Assembly: GCF_963576675.1 (NCBI RefSeq)
Contig: NC_088917.1
Coordinates: 79,346,610 to 79,410,609 of the forward strand
Source of the DNA: Euphorbia lathyris
Taxonomy: Eukaryota; Streptophyta; Magnoliopsida; Malpighiales; Euphorbiaceae
Length of the DNA stretch: 64,000 nt
Direction: 5' to 3'
Below are positions 21,905-31,299 of this stretch, piece by piece. Positions within the stretch are counted from its first letter, which is position 1. The number at the start of each line of letters is the position of its first letter. Under the pieces are notes generated by a model that was not told where the DNA came from, ran no database searches, and was given only the letters and a program-made list of their open reading frames with translations. Position numbers and translations under genes: made by a program.

Positions 21905-22013
21905 GTGGTGAAGCTCTTAACCTGTTGGTTGAGAGCTTACCTATTATCCTTAATGTCATGGGTTCGAATCACATGGGTGGGGTGGGTTAAGGATTTTTCT
22001 TTGTCTTTAATGT
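21905..22013 (+). mobile_element. tRNA-derived SINE-like element with TSD
   Basis: The body has an A-box-like TGGTTGAGAGC and a B-box-like GGTTCGAATCAC with pol III spacing, and ends TTTCTTTGTCTTTAATGT. It is flanked by AACTATATATAT on the left (21887 onward) and right (22014-22025). The paralogous intron at 19150-19220 lacks it. The family is not identified. Confidence 0.65.
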
Positions 22014-22105
22014 AACTATATATATTTCCGTCTAATAACCATATGTCTGTCTAAATTTTTAGAGGTTGATAAAAAAATATATTATCCAACCTCTATTTCT
22101 ATATT

Positions 22106-22113
22106 TATATAAA
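22106..22113 (+). promoter_or_regulatory. TATA box of TPS pseudogene 2
   Basis: TATATAAA lies 154 bp upstream of the exon 1 ATG (22267) in the context ATTTATATAAAGG. Position and context suit a plant core promoter. The assignment rests on spacing only. Confidence 0.45.
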
Positions 22114-23052
22114 GGTTGTACTCTAGTTAACTATGTTTCAATAAATTGTGAATCATCACACGGATTTACAATTTACACTTTTCATGACAGATTATCCAAT
22201 CCATTGCATTTTTGCCATTCTCAAAAGTTGAACATAACCAGAGCTAAAAAAGAACTTTCTACACCAATGGAACCGGAGCAAGACATTTTGCGTGGTTGTT
22301 TGAAAAACCATCCGCAAAGCATGTGGAGTCAAACCTTTGCTTCACTTGCCCCATCCGATTCGGTATATATGTATATATATATATATATATAACCTTTGTC
22401 TCTTTGTTTTCAATTAATTATACCTTTATTGATCCTTTTACATATAATAAACTACAAAATGAGTCGTATGGATATTGGAGGTGAACAAATTTAGACTCTA
22501 CATATATAAAACTATATATATATACACAATGTTATTATTAAAGTTTTACAAATCGAACAATTTCCGACTTCATGACAATAAAAACACATTTATCATTATT
22601 TAATTCGATTCTATATATGCGTGTTCAATTTATAGGAGTTGGAATCACACAAAAAAGTGGTGGCTGAAATGAAGTAGAAGTGAGGAATATGTTGCTTCAA
22701 TCTGCAGAAACATTAACAGACAATATTAACTTCATTAATTTATTATGTCGTCTTGGTGTATCCTATCATTTTGAGGATGAAATCAATGAACAACTCCATC
22801 ATATCTTCAATATGCTTCCTGAACTCTTGAAGGATAATGACTACGACCTTTGTACTCTGGCAAATTTGTTTCGAGTTTTAAGACAATATGGATACAAAAT
22901 GACATGCGGTAAGTGTCCATTCATCAAAACAATAATTTTCTTATGTTCTTGTCATTTTTAGGAAGTTTTAAAATTTTAAGGTCATGGCTTTTGATTTTTT
23001 TTTTAATTTAACAATACTATTTTTATATATTATCTCTGATATATCTACACAC

Positions 23053-23091
<39 letters not shown>

Positions 23092-23693
23092 TTGGTTTAA
23101 TTCTAAATGTACCAAATCAGATGTGTTTAACAAGTTCAAAGATAGAGATGGAGAATTCAAGGAAGACATCGGTAATGATGTCAAAGGTATCATTTGCTTG
23201 TATGAAGCATGTTTTTTAGCAATTTCTGGCGAAGATATATTAGATGAAGCTCTTGCTTTTACAAAGAAACATCTGAAAATTTTAGCTGAAAATTCGAGCC
23301 CTCATCTTCAAAAACACATAAGGAATACTTTGATGAGCCCATCTCACCGCACTATAGAAAAACTTGATGCTTTAAATTATATATCCTTTTACGAGGAAGA
23401 TGAATCTCCGAATGAAACTCTTCTCAAATTTGCAAAGTTTGATTATAATGGACTGCAATTACTCTACAGAAAAGAGTTAGCTTTACTTTCAAGGTAAGTA
23501 ATTTTCCTATTGGACATTATTCTTTCATTTGTTTTAATTAAGATGAAAGATATATACATTTATTTCTTTATAGGTGGTGGAAAAATTTGAATGTTGTGGA
23601 AAACCTTCCATATACAAGAGATAGACTTGTAGAGTCATATATGTGGGCACTTGGATTCTTTTTCGAGCCAGAGTATAGTGCTTCTCGGATGCT

Positions 23694-23950
23694 TGTGTCT
23701 CAAAGGTAATAGATAGAGAGAAAGAAAGATAGATTAATAGCAAGTGTCTCACCAGCTCCCTAAACTTGCTTATTCTGTAATAACTAAACACCATATGTTT
23801 TTAATTCCACAAATTAATGAGGTTGTCAGGACTCGAACCCTCGACCTTTAGGTCCTAGAGGCTTTGATACCATGTCATGAAACCGATTGAACTAAAAGCT
23901 CGAACTGATTAGTTAAGGCCCAATCATAGATCTTATATTAATCTCCGACA
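23694..23950 (-). mobile_element. Truncated TRIM at the break in TPS exon 4
   Basis: The LTR at 23874-23950 (- strand TGTCGGAGATTAATATAAGA...GGTTTCATGACA) and the adjoining TGGTATCAAAGC are the same family as the TRIM at 2263-2508. The part toward 23694 is unlike the usual TRIM core and no second LTR is seen, so the insertion is rearranged. The homologue of pseudogene 1 from 1885 to about 3230 is missing here. Confidence 0.7.
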
Positions 23951-24300
23951 ATATATATATATATATGTTACTTCCTTTACACTCCCCTCAAGTTTAGTAT
24001 GGCGTGGATAGAGTGTCAGCTTGTCCCAAAAAAAAAAAAAAGAGAGAAAACAGTGCATGGTCCTGAAGTTTGAACAAACAAACAGTAGTAGGAAGGTAGC
24101 TAACTAATATAAGAAATCTTCTAAATTCATATAGTCTGCACGACAACTAACTAATCAAATAGACGATTGAATTGAATTTCTACATCATTACTATTCTCAT
24201 TAGATGGAGATGCATACCTTTCTCTAATATCTTCTACATGCACAAATATGCACAAACTACTTTCACTTACCAAATAATCAACCACATTTGAATGAATATA

Positions 24301-24871
24301 CAGTTAAACCTCGATAAATGAATGTTCGATAAAGTAATAACCTTGTTTATATAATAAATTCTTTCGGTCCCGACTTGGGCCACTGGACTAAAGTAATAAC
24401 CTCGCTAAATGCATTAAGTAATAAAAATATTTAAATCCTTAAGGGCCCAATGAAAATATAAATTAATAATTATTGAATTATATACAATATATATATACAT
24501 CAAAACCTTTCAATCAATCAACTAGAAGTCATTTCTTCTCGAAAAATGCATCTATAGTTGATTGTTTTTTCTTTCCACCTAAACCAAAATGAACACCATT
24601 CTTAACTTTTTGTAGTGCAAACACAACTTCTGGTATATTTTACTTATGTTCTAGCAAGTAGTTGTTTAAGGTGACCATTGCTTGAAAGACCTCTTTTGAC
24701 TGGATAATTTTTTCGTCTGTATGCATTTTACAATGAAAAATTATCTATAAAATAATAAATATTGATTCATCGATAAATGAATAATTTATTCATTTATCGA
24801 TAAATAAATAATCTCGCTTAATGAATATTTTTTCCCGGTCCCAAGGATATGCATTTATCGAGGTTTTACTG
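24301..24871 (-). mobile_element. Lemi/pogo-like DNA element, 571 bp, TA target
   Basis: Inverted termini CAGTTAAACCTCGATAAATG and CATTTATCGAGGTTTTACTG are flanked by TA on both sides. TPS pseudogene 1 has the uninterrupted site at about 3598-3612 (GAATATAGCATCACC). The terminus type CAGTAAAACCTC is that of the Emigrant/Lemi pogo group. A transposase tail remains inside on the - strand. Confidence 0.85.
24529..24735 (-). pseudogene. C-terminal remnant of a pogo-like transposase
   Basis: The - strand frame reads QSKEVFQAMVTLNNYLLEHK, one TAA, then NIPEVVFALQKVKNGVHFGL and QSTIDAFFEKK before a natural-looking stop at 24529. The ending 'TIDxFF' with preceding helices resembles the tail of plant Lemi1/Tigger-like DDE transposases. 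The HTH and DDE catalytic parts are missing, so the element is an internal-deletion derivative. Recognised by pattern only. Confidence 0.55.
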
Positions 24872-25645
24872 TAGCATCACCGAAAAATTGAATAAATGGA
24901 CTAAACTGTTTAATAATTCAAATATTTAAGGGACTAAATTGTTTAATAAAACAAAAATTAAAGACTAAATAGTATATTATCAAGATATGAGGACTAAACA
25001 GTATGCTAGGTAAAAATATAAGGATTAATAAATTATTTAACATGTATATATTTATTGACAAGTTATGTATTGATTTATTACAGATAAAAGAGCTGGCGAT
25101 AGCTTATAATGAGGAGGTAATTCGGAAGAAAGAAATGAAAGTACCTTCCTTGAATGAGTATATGCGAACTGCTATAGTGACAAGCGGTTATGACATTACG
25201 ACAGCAATACTCATTCTTGGAGTAGAAAACATGGGTATGAAGGAAATGTTGTGGGTTCGAAGTAATCCAAAAATTGCTCATGGTGCAAAATTACATACTC
25301 GTTTCCTGAATGACATTAGCGGAGTACGAACGGTATGTTAAAGATAATAATAAAAACTATTCTTTATTTTTATTATGTTAGCTTAAAATTTTAGGTCAAA
25401 TAGTTTCTTAACATAGTTTCTTAAATCGGTTTATTTAAATTAATTTTGTCAATGAATAATATTATTATGTTTCATGCATGCATGCATGCATGTTAGGATT
25501 GAAAGACAAAACAAGGCTTAATACGTTAGAGGCTTTATATACTTGGTTCAAAACAGTGATTAGCCTTGAGTACTTTGGAGATGTCTCGATAAATCTATGA
25601 ACCTACTTAAAGTAATCTACCAATCCATCTAAACATAGTGAAACT

Positions 25646-25907
25646 TGTCAGATATTAATATGGAGTAGACCTTTAATATTAGCTTGAGCTTTTAGTTCAA
25701 TTGGTAATTGGTTCCATGATATGGTATCAGAGCCATGTGATCAAGTAGTCCAAGGTTTGATTCCTGGCAGCCCCATTTGTTGAGTTATTTGCAGGACATG
25801 GTAATTTGTGCCCAATAGGCATTCGCGTGTGGGGGTGTGTTAGATATTAATATGGAGTGGACCTTTAACTATCAGCTTGAGCTTTTAGTTAAATCGGTTC
25901 CATGAAA
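25646..25907 (+). mobile_element. TRIM element in TPS intron, TSD AAACT
   Basis: The left LTR starts TGTCAGATATTAATATGG and ends GGTTCCATGATA, followed by the PBS TGGTATCAGAGC. A core with GTGTGGGGGTG leads to a right LTR (TGTTAGATATTAATATGG...CCATGAAA). The 5-bp flanks are AAACT at 25641-25645 and 25908-25912. It belongs to the same family as the TRIM at 2263-2508. Confidence 0.85.
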
Positions 25908-26471
25908 AAACTTACATGTTGCTTAAAATGACTAATTAGCTTCTAGAACTTGTTCAAAGTTATATACGTTTCAACGTGCTCAACTCACCTCTTATTCTTC
26001 CAAGTAGCACTAAGGGGTAATTAAGTAATTTTAAATAAGTTTATGGGGTGAACGAAATATTTTAAGGTTGAGGGGGCTAATAGATTTTTTGGACCATGTT
26101 TAGGAGCACATGATGTATTCATCCAAGCATCTTTAAAATTTGCTAATTTTTTTCATTAAGATAAAAATTTATATTTGTAGAATGAGACCAATAGAGGAGA
26201 CTTTCCCAACGCTGTTGATTGCTATATGATAGAACACGGGGTGTCACAAGATGAGGCTATTGAAGCCATGCTAAACATACTAGAAAGTAAATGGAAGGGA
26301 ATAAATGAAGATTTTCTGGAGACAACGACTCTACCGAGAATATTGCTTAAGTACACTTTAAACTTTACACGCATCAGTATTTTTTTCTACCAAGGCATCG
26401 ATTATTTCACTTATGGATACAACATGAAGGAAGATATCGCATCATTGTTAATTAACCCTCTTCCTATGTAA

Positions 26472-26797
26472 TATCAACATTGCCTTATTTTATTTTATTT
26501 TTATTTTAACTTATTATAGTAGTCCAACAAACCTAAATCAAGGTAGAATTTTTTGTTTGTAATGGCTTGTTGTATGACTTTTAGTTATTTCTATTTTTAT
26601 TTCTATTTTAATTTATACTTCTTTACTTTTAGCTTATACAAGATAATTACTATTTATACTATATGAACATGGAACTATTACAAGTTTAATAATTCAAACT
26701 TAATAACTCTTAATGACTAACTTAGAATGTAATTTAACTTTCACAATTTCTCATAACTAAAGTAACTCAACTATCATAATTTCTCATAACTAAAGTA
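26472..26797. other. 3' flank of TPS pseudogene 2, nothing recognised
   Basis: AT-rich sequence with T-rich runs that could contain the old polyadenylation region. No gene or repeat could be supported. Its last seven bases (TAAAGTA, 26791-26797) form one side of the LINE target duplication. Confidence 0.5.
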
Positions 26798-29437
26798 TTT
26801 TTTTTTTTTGACAACCAAATAAGCATATATTAAGAATCCAGAAGAAGCGTATTACAAATAAAATCAGGGGGTACAGAAAACCACTCACCCCGATGTAAAG
26901 GTAAAATACTACTTCTAGCTAACAAATGAGCAACAGAGTTTGCAGAACGACAGACAAAACGAATAGAGCAATTAGAAGACTCGTTCAAAGAAAAATGACA
27001 ATCATTGGCTAAGGCGTTAAAAGGAGATGAAACCTCTAACGGGCGGGCCATAGACTGTACCACGATCAAAGAATCTGATTCAATGATTACATCCTTCCAT
27101 CCGCGGTCTTTGATCCAACTAAGAGCTTCACGGACCGATAGCGCTTCAATGAACGATGCATCTTGATAATTCTGCAAGGATCTATTTTTAGCCGCAACAA
27201 AACGGCCCAACTCATCCCGAACAATACAACCAAACCCAGCCACATTCTTATCTGCAAATGACGCACCATCCACATTCAATTTTAGGAAGCCAATTGGAGG
27301 ACGCTGCCACACCGTCAGGCTTGGCACAGCCGAACTGTCTGAAGGAGAAACCGACGCATGCGCTTTCTTCTAGGCCTGTAGAAATGAGTCGGCCGAATGA
27401 TACAGGATCGAAGCTTGTGAATCCTTCTGATTCCACACAATGTCATTTCTATAACCCCAAATAATCCACCATAAAACCGCTACAAGCTCAACAAGCTCCA
27501 CCGGTTTAGAGAAGATCCAACCCCAATAATCAAAAATGTTTTCAAAATTGGGTTCCCACATCCCCAATAGGCGAAATAGTCCAAATAGCTCGAGCCATAG
27601 TACATCTGAGAAAAATATGATAAGAATCTTCCACCGCCCCATGACAGAGCTCGCATAAATCTGAGATAGGAACCCTTCGGGCTTTCAGCGCGACTTTAGA
27701 AGGGAAACAGTTAGCAAGAACCCGCCAAAGAAGGTTCTTAACTTTAGGGGGCACTTTAAGATTCCAAACTTTATTCCATAGAGGAGAATCAATGAACCAA
27801 TTTGTTCCAAATCCAGCCATAAGCTTTATGTACCCACTTTTAACTGTATAGTTGCCCCTTCGATCATCCTTCCAATACCACACATCTTGATCAACCCTAT
27901 TAGATAAGGGGACACGGAGAATAAGATCTGCATCTCGAGGAGCAAAAATGCTCGAAACTAACCCAACATCCCAAGACCGCCGACCCTCCTCCATTAGATC
28001 AACCGCCACTTCCACCCCTAACCCAACCAATTTTTCACTTACAATATATGGAAAATGATCGTCAGGGAGCCACGGGTCATCCCAAATCTGGACCTCCCCA
28101 CCCGCCCCAACAAATCTACGAATTCCTGACTTTAACAAATCTTGAGCACCCATAATACTACGCCAAACGAAGCTAGGCCCATCAGATAAAGATGCATCAA
28201 GAAAAGAGCAATTCGGATAATAAAGAGCCTTAAAAACTCGAGCCACAAGAGACTCAGGGTTTGAGTTGAGCCGCCAACCTTGTTTAGCCAATAAAGCTAA
28301 GTTGAAATTATGCAATTTTCTGAACCCCATTCCACCAGCTTTTTTAGGGCAACACAGCTTATCCCACGATTTCCAATGTAAGCTACCTTTACCCGAACCA
28401 TCTGATCCCCACCAAAAAGAATTCATCAACTTCTCAAGGTCATCACATATATTCACAGGAAAAAGGAAGAGACTCATAGCATAAGTAGGAAGCGCCTGCA
28501 CTACCAATTTGATCATAATCTCCTTTTCGGCTCTTGACAGAAATCTGGCCTTCCAGCTCTTCAGTCTAACCCGCACCATGTCCTCAACAAAGCCAAAAAC
28601 ATGTGCCCTATTCCTACCCACCACCGAAGGTAGACCCAGGTACTTATCCGGGAGGGCAACATCGGAAACCCCCAAAATATTACTAGTTTCAGCACACTCA
28701 CCATCTGGGCAGTTTCGACTGAAAGATATAGAGGATTTTGATAAATTTATTTTCTGTCCAGAAGCACACTCATAGTCATTTAGAGCTTGTTTAATTGCTG
28801 AAGCTTCTGATCGATTGGCTCCGAAAAAGAAGTAACTATCATCAGGAAAGAATAGATGAGAGATTGATGGCGCTTAGTTCGCAACAACACAACCTCGGAT
28901 CCGACCCTCTGACTCTAGCCCAGATAAGTAGAGAGAAAGACCCTCCGCACAGATAATGAACAGATATTGTGACAATGGATCCCCTTGACGGAGCCCCCTC
29001 TGTGGAACAATAGGGCCCACAACATGCTTCCAATGGACAACCCTATATTTAACCTTTGTAACGCACTGCATTAAAAGGTTAACAAAGCTCAATGGGAAAC
29101 CAAGTTTCACTAACATCTCCTGAAGGAATCTCCATTCCATCATGTCATATGCTTTAGACATATCAAGCTTAAGAGCAGCTATACCACTTGAAACCCTTCT
29201 AGTTTTCTGATGGAGATAATGATTCACCTCAAAAGCCAGCATAACATTATCAGTGATAAGTCTGTCAGGGATAAAGGCACTCTGGGACGGAGATATAAGA
29301 ACATGAAGAACTTTCTTTAACCGATTAGCTAAGACTTTTTTCACAATTTTGTATATCACATTACAAAGAGCTATCGGTCTCAAATCAGAAACCATCTCAG
29401 GCTTCGATTTCTTAGGGATTAAAACAATATTAGGGAT
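26798..29437 (-). pseudogene. L1-type LINE, 5'-truncated ORF2 (RT, zf-RVT, RNase H)
   Basis: This is a reverse-transcribed non-LTR element. Its 3' poly-A is the T-run at 26798-26809. In order on the - strand: RT (LRPIALCNVIYKIVKKVLAN, LDMSKAYDMMEWRFL, RQGDPLSQYLF), a zinc-finger-like RVT region (GGNYTVKSGYIKL-type text, LWRVLANCFPSKVALKARR) and RNase H (LNVDGASF, SVREALSW, IIESDSL, ANSVAHLLAR). The catalytic FADD box reads FPDD. Stops fall near 28874 and 27370 and a frameshift near 27600. The endonuclease and the first part of RT are missing. Flanks TAAAGTA at 26791-26797 and 29438-29444 are a probable target duplication. The RNase H domain is typical of plant L1s. Confidence 0.9.
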
Positions 29438-29464
29438 TAAAGTAATTTAAGTAACTCTAATAGT

Positions 29465-30122
29465 ATTTTGGGGGCTTAACTCTTAATTAGGCGTGTAAGT
29501 AGATACATAGCAGTTGAGAAAAAACTGAAATCATCTCTGCAGAAATCCAAAAACACTCCTCATCCTTTTCTTCTTCCTTTCCCTTCCCTTGTTCCGTCAA
29601 TCTTCCTATTTTGTTGATCTCCTTTGAGGAGGATGAAGGATCTTCCTTCTTCCTCCTCACATCGGGTTAGGTTTCTGTTTTTTTATTTGTCTTTTTAGTT
29701 TGTGTTCATATATTTCTTTGGAACTCTTTATACGTCTGATTGTATCTGTTCTCTATTATTCTGTCGTTTATGCTTTTTTCGGATTTAGCAAGAGCGGAAA
29801 TGATTTATCTTGTCCGTAGATCAATAAATCTACGCGGTTGCACCAAAAAAAATGACTCAGATCCGAATATTCGGAATGGTCTAAAGGATGAAGTTTGGAT
29901 TGCAGATGTCTTTCTACAGATTTGGATTAACGAGAAATATATTGTTGTTTTGTATTTTTTGTGCCTTTTATGGACTCTTTTTGCTATTTGTAGTCATTTC
30001 TATCCCTTTGTGGATTTTGTATTTACTTTAGTCTGTAATCCTGTGAGGTTTTATTCCTTACATTTTGCTTGTTGTACTTCTTTATGTATAATCTAATGAA
30101 ATTACAAGCATTTCTCAAAAAA
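29465..30122 (+). mobile_element. Non-autonomous retroposon, 658 bp, 15-bp TSD
   Basis: The segment ends in an A-run (CTCAAAAAAA) and is flanked by perfect 15-bp repeats, AGTAACTCTAATAGT, at 29450-29464 and 30123-30137. It begins with a CT-rich leader-like region and has a 118-codon frame (29740-30096) with no recognisable domain. A related - strand copy lies at about 39108-39700. It could be a LINE derivative joining 5' and 3' UTRs, or a retroposed transcript. No tRNA-like boxes are seen. Confidence 0.75.
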
Positions 30123-30177
30123 AGTAACTCTAATAGTTACAGGTTAATTTAATTTAGACTTAGTAGATAAAAAAGGA

Positions 30178-30605
30178 TCGATACTGTGCCTTAGTGAATG
30201 ACCAGGAAACTGTGCACTTTTGTGCGAATACCAATTCAGAAGGCAGTGCCCGAGAAAAATGGCATACTTAGTAGTTGATTTTCAATCATACTTGTAACCT
30301 CCTGACCGGCATCCAAGAAACACTGTAATTGACAAAGTTGTCCTCCTTTGCATAAATGAACACCATAAAACGAAGTATGATTTAATCATCACAAAATAGG
30401 TTTAACAGTCAACCAATAAGACTCACGAGTATCATGCATATACTGAGAAATTTTATTGACTACTAAAGATATATCAAATCGTATAAATGTGAGATAATGT
30501 AGACGACCAATAGTGGTTGGGTAGTGGCTAGGATCACGTAACAATGAGCCATCATGTGTGTGCAGCTTCTCACTCGAGTTAGTAGGACTAAGAAGAAACT
30601 TTTTT
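30178..30605 (-). pseudogene. Copia RT/RNase H fragment, degenerate
   Basis: The - strand can be read as TIGRLHYLTFIRFDISLVVN, KISQYMHDTRESYWLTVK, YGVHLCKGGQLCQLQCFLDA, then after frameshifts SWSFTKAQYRSF. These match the copia segment ending RT and starting RNase H (RPDISFxVN...QYM, LQ.FSDADWAG, VSRSSTEAEYR). At least two stops and two frameshifts are present. No LTR is near. The fragment is short and old. Confidence 0.7.
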
Positions 30606-31291
30606 TTATCAGAAAAAGTTTAGGTAAGATAGGTCTATATCCAGGGCACAGACGTCGATGATGATTTAAGTGGAATTTACAAATTACCTACTAATGAGGG
30701 CTAAATTTTAACGACCTGTCAAGCAGAGATTCAACGCCTTATTGGCGACTAAGAAGAACCTTACTATTCCCAATATGCGAGTTGGTAGAACTGTTTTTTC
30801 CAATGGACTAAAGAGGTTAACTATACGGTGGTTTTAGTTGCTTCCAAGGAGATGATTTTTGTGAAATGCAATGACTTTGGATTTCATGTCGATTCTTACT
30901 ATATTCATTCTTACTATATTCATTGCCTTCTTCTATTTTGACAATTCGACAAGAATGTTGAGTATATTCCTCAAGAACAGGAACATATAAAAAGCTCTGT
31001 GGACTTGCAACATGGTCCATGCTGAGTTTAATGGTGAATTGTAATTGTTAAAACTACCATCGTATTTATGATTTTATAAGATAAGACAAATGGCAACGAG
31101 GTAGTTCTCACTCTGTTATATATGCTGTGAAAGACCGACTCGGGTGCGGACATGAGTGTGGGTACGGGTGTCGCCAATCACATTTTTTTTTTAAAATATG
31201 AGACAAGGCTGTGTTGGGATATATCAAATTTCTATATAATTAATTATATATAAAAAAAACCTCTTATCCTATATGCTAGAATAAACTTTTA
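30606..31291. other. Intergenic stretch, nothing recognised
   Basis: Both strands were read. The - strand frame at 30817-31020 has no family resemblance, and a short direct repeat (ATTCTTACTATATTC, near 30891-30920) explains part of it. No promoter or repeat could be supported. Confidence 0.4.
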
Positions 31292-31299
31292 ATGGTAAC

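Larger units (their letters stand above)
22267..26471 (+). pseudogene. Terpene synthase pseudogene 2 (TPS-a-like)
   Basis: Most of a seven-exon class I terpene synthase remains. Exon 1 is 22267-22361 (MEPEQDILRGCLKNHPQSMW), exon 2 22636-22908 (LGVSYHFEDEINEQL), exon 3 23121-23493, exon 4 from 23574 (RWWKNLN, RDR motif) to about 23692, exon 6 25084-25332 (249 bp) and exon 7 26181-26471, ending LLINPLPM. Exon sizes and GT..AG sites match TPS-a genes. Lesions: TAG/TGA and a frameshift at about 22675-22682 in exon 2, and exon 4 breaks after SASRMLV, where TRIM-derived sequence replaces the DDxxD half and all of exon 5. The second metal motif reads NDISGVRTV. Without DDxxD no ionising activity is possible. 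Introns carry pogo-like and TRIM insertions. Confidence 0.92.

Noticed and set aside
22267..26471. TPS 2 as a functional gene
   Set aside because: Exon 2 has stops and a frameshift, and the DDxxD half of exon 4 and all of exon 5 are missing.
30817..31020. 67-codon ORF as a small host gene
   Set aside because: No family resemblance, an internal direct repeat, and no promoter or splice context.
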